From Watersipora subatra (lineage: Eukaryota > Bryozoa > Gymnolaemata > Cheilostomatida > Watersiporidae), in the NCBI RefSeq assembly GCF_963576615.1, contig NC_088708.1, forward strand, positions 8,680,001 to 8,744,000: a stretch of DNA of 64,000 nucleotides, given 5' to 3'. A model generated the notes under the pieces. The model was given only the letters and a program-made list of their open reading frames with translations, had not been told where the DNA came from and ran no database searches. Shown here in pieces: positions 58,601 to 64,000 of this stretch (positions within the stretch are counted from its first letter, which is position 1; every line of letters begins with the position of its first letter). The translations under genes and the position numbers were made by a program.

Positions 58601-61600
58601 ATTGTAATGGCAACATGCGTTCCTTTTAGCCAGTAGACCAATAATATCTATGATAAAAATTGTAATGGCAACGTGCGTTCCTTGTAGCCAATAAACCAAT
58701 AATATCTATGATAACATTTGTAATGGCAACATGCGTTCCTTGTAGCCAATAGACCAATAATATCTATGATAACATTTGTAATGGCAACATGCGTTCCTTC
58801 TAGCCAATAGACCAATTATATCTATGATAACAATTATAATGGCAACATGCCTTCCTTCTGACCAATAGACCAATAATATCTATGATAACAATAGATGCTA
58901 TATTTATTCAAGCTTCTAACTTTATTCAGTAGAAAATACCTGAAAAAAAGAACTTATGATGACATTGTTTACTTCTACTGCAAATTACATACCCCAAAGA
59001 ATTGCTCGTATATGTTGAGCCAGCCGAGGAAGCCAGGTTACTTATTAAACTGAAAGGCATGTGCCTGTCACCATCATAATTACACACTATCTTCAACAAA
59101 ATTCTTGCGAAACTCTCACTAGACTGTAGATGACAGATAATTTCATACTCTGATGTCTGGCATATTAAACAATTAACATTTTTCAGACACCCCCCAGCAT
59201 GTTGCATGGAAACTACTCTATAAAAGTGTCAGGGTTCTCTGATCCGAGATTGAAAGGGCTGATATTTACCAACGAAACTGGCCTTTCATTTGACTCGAAA
59301 CAAGTCTCAGTGTTTATATTTCCAGCCAAGCCTTGGTACAGCCAAAAACAAATAGGTAGGTTGAGGAGGACTCAAAGTTGAGATATGACGTGTTATTTGG
59401 CAACTTAATATGATCTGATTGGATTAATATATGATTTATAATATAATATAAATATAATATATTCATTTTTTATACATGTCATTGTCACGAGTTTTGTATC
59501 AATACGAATTTTTCTTATACTTTACACCTTATGGGTAGAGCTGAGTTTAGTTGGGTGGTTGGCTTGCTGGCCCATCACACGAGGTCAAGGAGGTGTTGGA
59601 ACTGACGTCCAACATAATTTTCTTCCAGCTTATATGCATTGTCCAATTACATGTAGGCCTATAATGTTGCACCCCCAGTTGAACTGTGGTACAAGCTAAT
59701 GTAAATAAACATGAACTATATACGGCATCTCAAATCTCAATACATTTGAATTTGCACTATGCTGCATCATGTTCATAAAACTGCATTATAATGCATTGTA
59801 TTGCTTTGTATCTTATTGTATTATTTTGCGTAATACTATATAGCGTTACATGAATCTTATTAAATTACAATGCATTAGTGAGTATGAACTCTGTTATGCA
59901 GTATTATATGATAGTACATTATAGTACACTATTTGTTGTTGCATTGCAACACAGTATCGTATAGTGATGCCATCAAGGTGATATTCTGGTGCTGAGATAA
60001 ACAATAAAGGCTTTCAAGTTTGGCATAGCTAAGGTTCTCCAAACATAATATTTTTAGTGAGATTCAGAATCATTCCTTTAACGACTGAGTTGATGCCTGT
60101 GATCACCTCTATGGATGTCAGCCTCGTGGTAGGTCCTTAAGCCTATTTATTTATAAGTCAATGAGAACTTCTCACAGTGATTAGACTGAAAACCATTTAA
60201 AAAGTTCTTGGTTTGTATTTACGCAAGCTTTGGAGAGATTTGCTGGTGGATTTTAAATTTGAGTGAGAAGAAAGAGTGTACAGCATCTTTTTTGTCTGAC
60301 TGCTCTTTCAAGTCTGGCAACATTCCGCATAATTATTGTTATTTTTAAGAGTTAATATTTGTTGTTTATGTGTGTAGGAGATAGCCTCGTGTGACCCTAT
60401 AACCTTTTCCCCTATGAATAAGTCGCAAACCCCAGGGCAGTTTTTTTGAGCGCCTTATTCATAGATATAAGGATGATGCACTGATAAACAGCCGGTTCTG
60501 TGTGTTATGATGTTTTTGAAATAATAACCGTCTGTAATCTGAGGATCAGACGGCTATTGTACATAAAGACGATGAAAGCCTCCTAATAACCCAGTTCACA
60601 AGATGCATATTTACAAACTTCCCATAACTGGTTTTTTACTTCACAACACGGTTATGAAACCTTCAAGTGAAGTCATATACTTTTAGAACACTAAAGGGCT
60701 GGTGGTAAGGGAATGGTACTCCCTACACACAAATACACAGGGTGTTATCAGCCTCGCATACCCTCTAGCCAAGCAGTACACAGAGTATGGCGAGTGGACG
60801 ATTGTGGCAAAATGTTTAGGTCACACCTACAAGAAGACATTCGTAGTTGAAGAATACTGTGAGTAGATCTGTTGATGGCCTTAGCAGTTATTCGGCTAAT
60901 CATATGTATGATGAAGCTCTGACATAGTTGCATTCAGCAGTTAATAAGAAATTGCGCCAAGCGGAAAACTTTCTCCTTGGTAAGAATAAAAATTACAGGG
61001 CAGGAAGTGACTAGGGCAATGAATGCCTTCGTGTACAGGAAATGGGTGATAAATAGCTGGTCTTATCAGCTCATGTGAATTCCTCACCAGTCAACAACAA
61101 CAACACAAAAAAATAATACAAAAAAATGTTTTAGAAGTTCAAACTTATCCAAAAAGACAAAAAATAGTTTCTTTAAGCTTTTTCATTTAGAGAAATATCA
61201 GTACATCGGTATCTTATCCATTTCACAGCTCAGTTATTCAGCAAAATTTTTAGCATTTCAAGTTTTTGCTGTTGGGTCTCTAACAACCAGTGAACACCTC
61301 CCTTTAAAAACTTTACGAACAAATAGTAATCATAAAACACTTTTATTCATTTTGTTATATACTAGCCAGGCATATACATCTTTTTTTCATCATCACCAAC
61401 TATAGGCAAGCGTCACAAACTACTGTTTGTCTATGTTCATGACATGAGAGAATTATTTCAGATGGCCCATTGTTTCACACAAGAATTGTCACTCCAAACT
61501 ACATGTATCAGAGCAGCAAGGCGCTTACAGGAAAGATTGATAGCTGGTAAGTGTTACAGAATAACACTCTAACAAGCTTTCTCTCCGCTCTGTAGAGGTC

Positions 61601-64000
61601 TGTAAACTAGCCGATTTATTTAAACAGTTTTCCTGAACTTGCAAACAATAACTAAGCAAATATGATTAAGCTCAAAGAATGGAAATAATAATTATTTTAT
61701 CTCACGGATCCAACTGGATCTAGAAGTGCAATACAATTGTGAACAGTTTCTAAACATAATGAATCTAGTCAATGACTGTTTTTGTTGAAAAGTCCAAATC
61801 ACGGCTAGATTGCGTAAGATAGATGGCGCCCAACATGTGATTCACGGTAAAGAGGATTCTGGTTATCATTGACACAGAAATGCTAGTGACTGGTGCAAAG
61901 ACCCGCTGTGAGAAGTTGTAACAAGTATTGCATGCTGAGACAGTATTAGTACTATATGTGAGATGGTACAATGACATTAGGATGTCTTTCATGCTTTTGT
62001 ATCCATCACCACAGAGTTAACCCTGATAGCCTAACATAATCTTGAACAGATATCTAGTCAGTTATAGATTATTGCTGATACAGGTGGATAAACACCTACC
62101 CTATCAAAGGTAATTGCTGTTACAGGTGGATTAACACTTACCCTATCAAAGGCAATGCTACAGTTAAGGTGGACTTCTTCCATGCCGATACAAACACACC
62201 AGCAGATATCCCACAATTCAAGCACCCTATACCATACGTATGTTGTTCAGTTGGTGAACTAAACTATTTCTATAAAATTTCTGTGGCCTGTGACATCAGG
62301 AATTATTGTATATTGTTGGTTGTTAATGTTTATTGATACATATTTTCATAGAAAAGTGAAGATACCTAGTTACATATAAACTAACTTATAAATCTTACTA
62401 ACTTACTAACATATAAATCTTCTTTAATTTGTAATTTCATACAAAAATTATATATTTTTTCAAAGATTTCCATTAGGTAGCTGATTAGATGCATTGTATT
62501 TAATCTTGCTGCCCAGATTATTAACTTGCTACACAGATTATCAGTTAGCCTGCAGTATACATACTTGAAAATCTTGGTTTGGGGGTTCTACACATTATAA
62601 ATTTCTCTTGGGTTTATTGCTATTATGTCTAGCTAAAGCAAAAATCTACTATTTTTTCTTCGCTGATAATTCTCTACTGTCTTATGCAGCCAACAACCAA
62701 CTCTTGGACTTACTGCTTCTGCATGACTCACTGTTTCTGTATGACTCACTGTTTCTGTATGACTTACTGTTTCTGTATGACTTACTGTTTCTGTATGACT
62801 CACTGTTTCTGTATGACTCACTGTTTCTGTATATGACTTACTGTTTCTGTGTGACTTACTGTTTCTGTGTGACTTACTGTTTCTGTGTGACTTACTGTTT
62901 CTGTGTGACTTACTGTTTCTGTGTGACTTACTGTTTCTGTATGACTTACTGTTTCTGTATGACTTACTGTTTCTGTATGACTTACAGCTTCTGTATGACT
63001 TACGGTCTGTTATGCTGCTATGTTGTGGAATTATATCACACAGTTTGACACGACAGCCAAGTTTGCCATTCCTACCAATGAGCTGGCAGCCCACGCTGGC
63101 AGCGAAAAAACCCTTATTGGAAAACGACTAAAGGTTAGCGTGGCTATGCTCGACTGGTGGTGGAACAAGACCTACACAGAGTATGATTCAATTTACGTTT
63201 ACTCTGACCAGATACAACTCAAGTTTTTGGGAGGAAACGTCTGGACATTTAAACCGAATGCGCCATTTAAAATATATGTAAGTCACATTGACCAATGGCC
63301 TTGCCTTTCACTAGCTTCAAATGATTATACTATGGATTAAATCATAGGTTTATGTCAATTACTTCTATATATTTGCTCTACTCAAGTTTAGATAGTTTGC
63401 TGTTATATGATCACTGAGAACTGAGGTACAATTGAGGTAAGAACTGATACTTTCTTACTCTAATATTATATTATTATATGGTTATATTATTATATAATTA
63501 TATTACTATATAATTATAGCACTGTGGTACTATATTTCTGTATTGTTATAATACTATATTACTATAATATTATATTACTATAGTGCTATTATACTATATT
63601 AGTAAATTACTATATTATATTACTATAGTAATATATTACTAAAGTATTAGTTTACTATATTACTGTATTAATGTATTAATATATTATTATATTACTATGT
63701 TGTCATATTGTCAAATTATTATATTACTATATTATTCATGTAATATGCTAACAATGCACCATAGGACTCATCTTAACCATACATTTGCCTATAATAGCAA
63801 TAAATTGTAATAATATTAGCATCGTACAATCACGTCAATATAAATAATAACATCTTGATCTTCCGACTTCTCGATGTTTCCCATACAGATAGTAGCTCAA
63901 AAAGCTGATCAATCGCCAGTCGAATCCAAAGCAACTGAGTTTGAGGAGAAGATAGAGTTGGTTGTTACAAGGCAGGACAGCGATGCCACGGAGGAGACAA
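55549..64000 (+). CDS. Gene B: second alpha-2-macroglobulin/Mcr-like gene, 5' part
   Basis: Nine exons run from a signal peptide through MG1-MG4; the gene continues past the right edge. It is secreted or extracellular, inferred from the signal peptide and the family. Exons 2, 3, 4, 5 and 7 have exactly the lengths of their gene A counterparts (202, 169, 71, 172, 112 nt) and all intron phases agree. The two genes are thus duplicates. Introns have diverged in length (intron 2 is 3.2 kb here, 1.1 kb in gene A). Whether gene B keeps the thioester or has the LDLa module cannot be seen. Confidence 0.92.
55808..56009 (+). CDS. Gene B exon 2: MG1
   Basis: 202 nt, acceptor ATTTTTAG, donor AAG|GTGAGT. 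It reads T-Y-V-V-V-T-P-T-K-V-R-P-N-Q-D-V-V-I-S, the MG1 opening strands, and ends R-P-G-S-H-D-I-I-L-K. It is over 70% identical by eye to gene A exon 2. Confidence 0.96.
58491..58893. repeat. 58-bp tandem repeat in gene B intron 2, 7 copies
   Basis: Units beginning ATGGCAACATGCGTTCCTTC recur every 58 bp from 58491, with few differences. Confidence 0.95.
59187..59355 (+). CDS. Gene B exon 3: MG1/MG2
   Basis: 169 nt, acceptor TTTTTCAG, donor G|GTAGGTTG. It shares H-G-N-Y-S-I-K-V-S-G-F-S-D-P and K-Q-V-S-V-F-I-F with gene A, followed by the A-K-P-W-Y-S-Q element. Confidence 0.96.
60058..60128 (+). CDS. Gene B exon 4: MG2
   Basis: 71 nt, acceptor ATTTTTAG, donor GTG|GTAGGT. It encodes R-F-R-I-I-P-L-T-T-E-L-M-P-V, the family's 'v.fRvv.l...l.P' strand. 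Confidence 0.93.
60687..60858 (+). CDS. Gene B exon 5: MG2
   Basis: 172 nt, acceptor ACTTTTAG, donor T|GTGAGTAG. It encodes K-G-L-V-V-R-E-W, G-V-I-S-L-A-Y-P-L, G-E-W-T-I-V and F-V-V-E-E-Y, colinear with gene A exon 5. Confidence 0.94.
61462..61546 (+). CDS. Gene B exon 6: MG2/MG3
   Basis: 85 nt, acceptor TTATTTCAG, donor TG|GTAAGTG. It encodes P-N-Y-M-Y-Q-S-S-K-A-L-T-G-K. It is 18 nt (6 codons) longer than gene A exon 6 with the same phases. Confidence 0.88.
62126..62237 (+). CDS. Gene B exon 7: MG3 (alternative acceptor at 62084)
   Basis: 112 nt, as in gene A; acceptor CTGTTACAG, donor TAC|GTATGT. It encodes W-I-N-T-Y-P-I-K-G-N-A-T-V-K-V-D-F-F. A 42-bp direct duplication places a second acceptor (CTGATACAG) at 62083. 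Its use would add 14 in-frame codons that repeat W-I-N-T-Y-P-I-K. Confidence 0.88.
62716..63005. repeat. 18-bp minisatellite just upstream of gene B exon 8
   Basis: About 16 copies of TGACTTACTGTTTCTGTA and close variants (TGACTCACTG...). One unit is 20 bp. It ends about 40 bp before the exon 8 acceptor. Open frames on both strands result from the unit length of six codons. Confidence 0.95.
63044..63277 (+). CDS. Gene B exon 8: MG3/MG4
   Basis: 234 nt, both ends phase 0; acceptor ATCACACAG, donor TAT|GTAAGTC. It encodes L-I-G-K-R-L-K-V, Y-S-D-Q-I-Q-L-K-F-L-G-G and T-F-K-P-N-A-P-F-K-I, colinear with gene A exon 8. Confidence 0.95.
63455..63745. repeat. TA/ATT-rich low-complexity tract
   Basis: Irregular TATTACTATATTA-type repeats in gene B intron 8. 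Confidence 0.85.
63889..64000 (+). CDS. Gene B exon 9: MG4, cut by window end
   Basis: Acceptor CCCATACAG, phase 0. It opens I-V-A-Q-K-A-D-Q-S and reads E-L-V-V-T-R-Q-D-S, colinear with gene A exon 9. It is truncated by the right edge. Confidence 0.92.
   Translation, partial: MVAQKADQSPVESKATEFEEKIELVVTRQDSDATEET

Noticed and set aside
62608..63094. ORFs of about 150 codons on both strands over the 18-bp repeat
   Set aside because: Repeat unit is six codons long, so frames stay open. They overlap the intron and exon 8 of gene B in the wrong frame or strand.

Overview
The window is nuclear DNA of an animal. Genes are split into many short exons with GT/AG introns, intergenic DNA is AT-rich, and there are many minisatellites, MITE-like elements and a non-LTR retrotransposon. 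An invertebrate, perhaps a lophotrochozoan, is my best guess. Nothing in the sequence fixes the species.

Only two host protein genes are convincing. They are paralogues of the alpha-2-macroglobulin / thioester-protein superfamily, arranged head to head and about 39 kb apart. Gene A is on the minus strand, with exons from 16231 down to about 2293 and possibly 2090. It covers the MG domains, a bait region with an inserted LDL-receptor class A module, MG7/CUB and the first part of the thioester domain. The thioester motif GCGEQ is replaced by GSGAT. LDLa plus a dead thioester is the signature of Mcr (macroglobulin complement-related) proteins. Gene B is on the plus strand, from 55549 to beyond the right edge. 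It has a signal-peptide exon and eight further exons down to MG4. Its exon lengths and phases match gene A almost exactly (202, 169, 71, 172 and 112 nt in both). Its diagnostic LDLa and thioester exons lie outside the window.

Layout: 1-290, short repeats; 294-2095, a 35-bp minisatellite; 2090-16231, gene A with a Tigger/pogo-like MITE, a foldback element and an (AAT)n tract in its introns; 17102-18642, a region framed by inverted termini that holds a small PIP-box ORF and a hAT-like MITE; 19868-20233, a palindromic ACATGTAC-type array; 21982-22130, three 49-bp repeats; 24829-25995, a 29-bp minisatellite; 26300-27070, a second hAT-like MITE with an 8-bp target duplication; 27795-28051, three 61-bp repeats and two hairpins; 34276-35912, a 22-bp minisatellite; 37838-39392, a 36-bp array open in both directions; 41048-44640, a tRNA-like head and an RLE-class non-LTR retrotransposon broken by two frameshifts; 48548-49427, a long inverted-repeat element; 49973-50366, a SINE-like repeat; 55549-64000, gene B.

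All exon models come from reading splice sites and frames by eye, cross-checked between the two paralogues. No search or alignment program was run.
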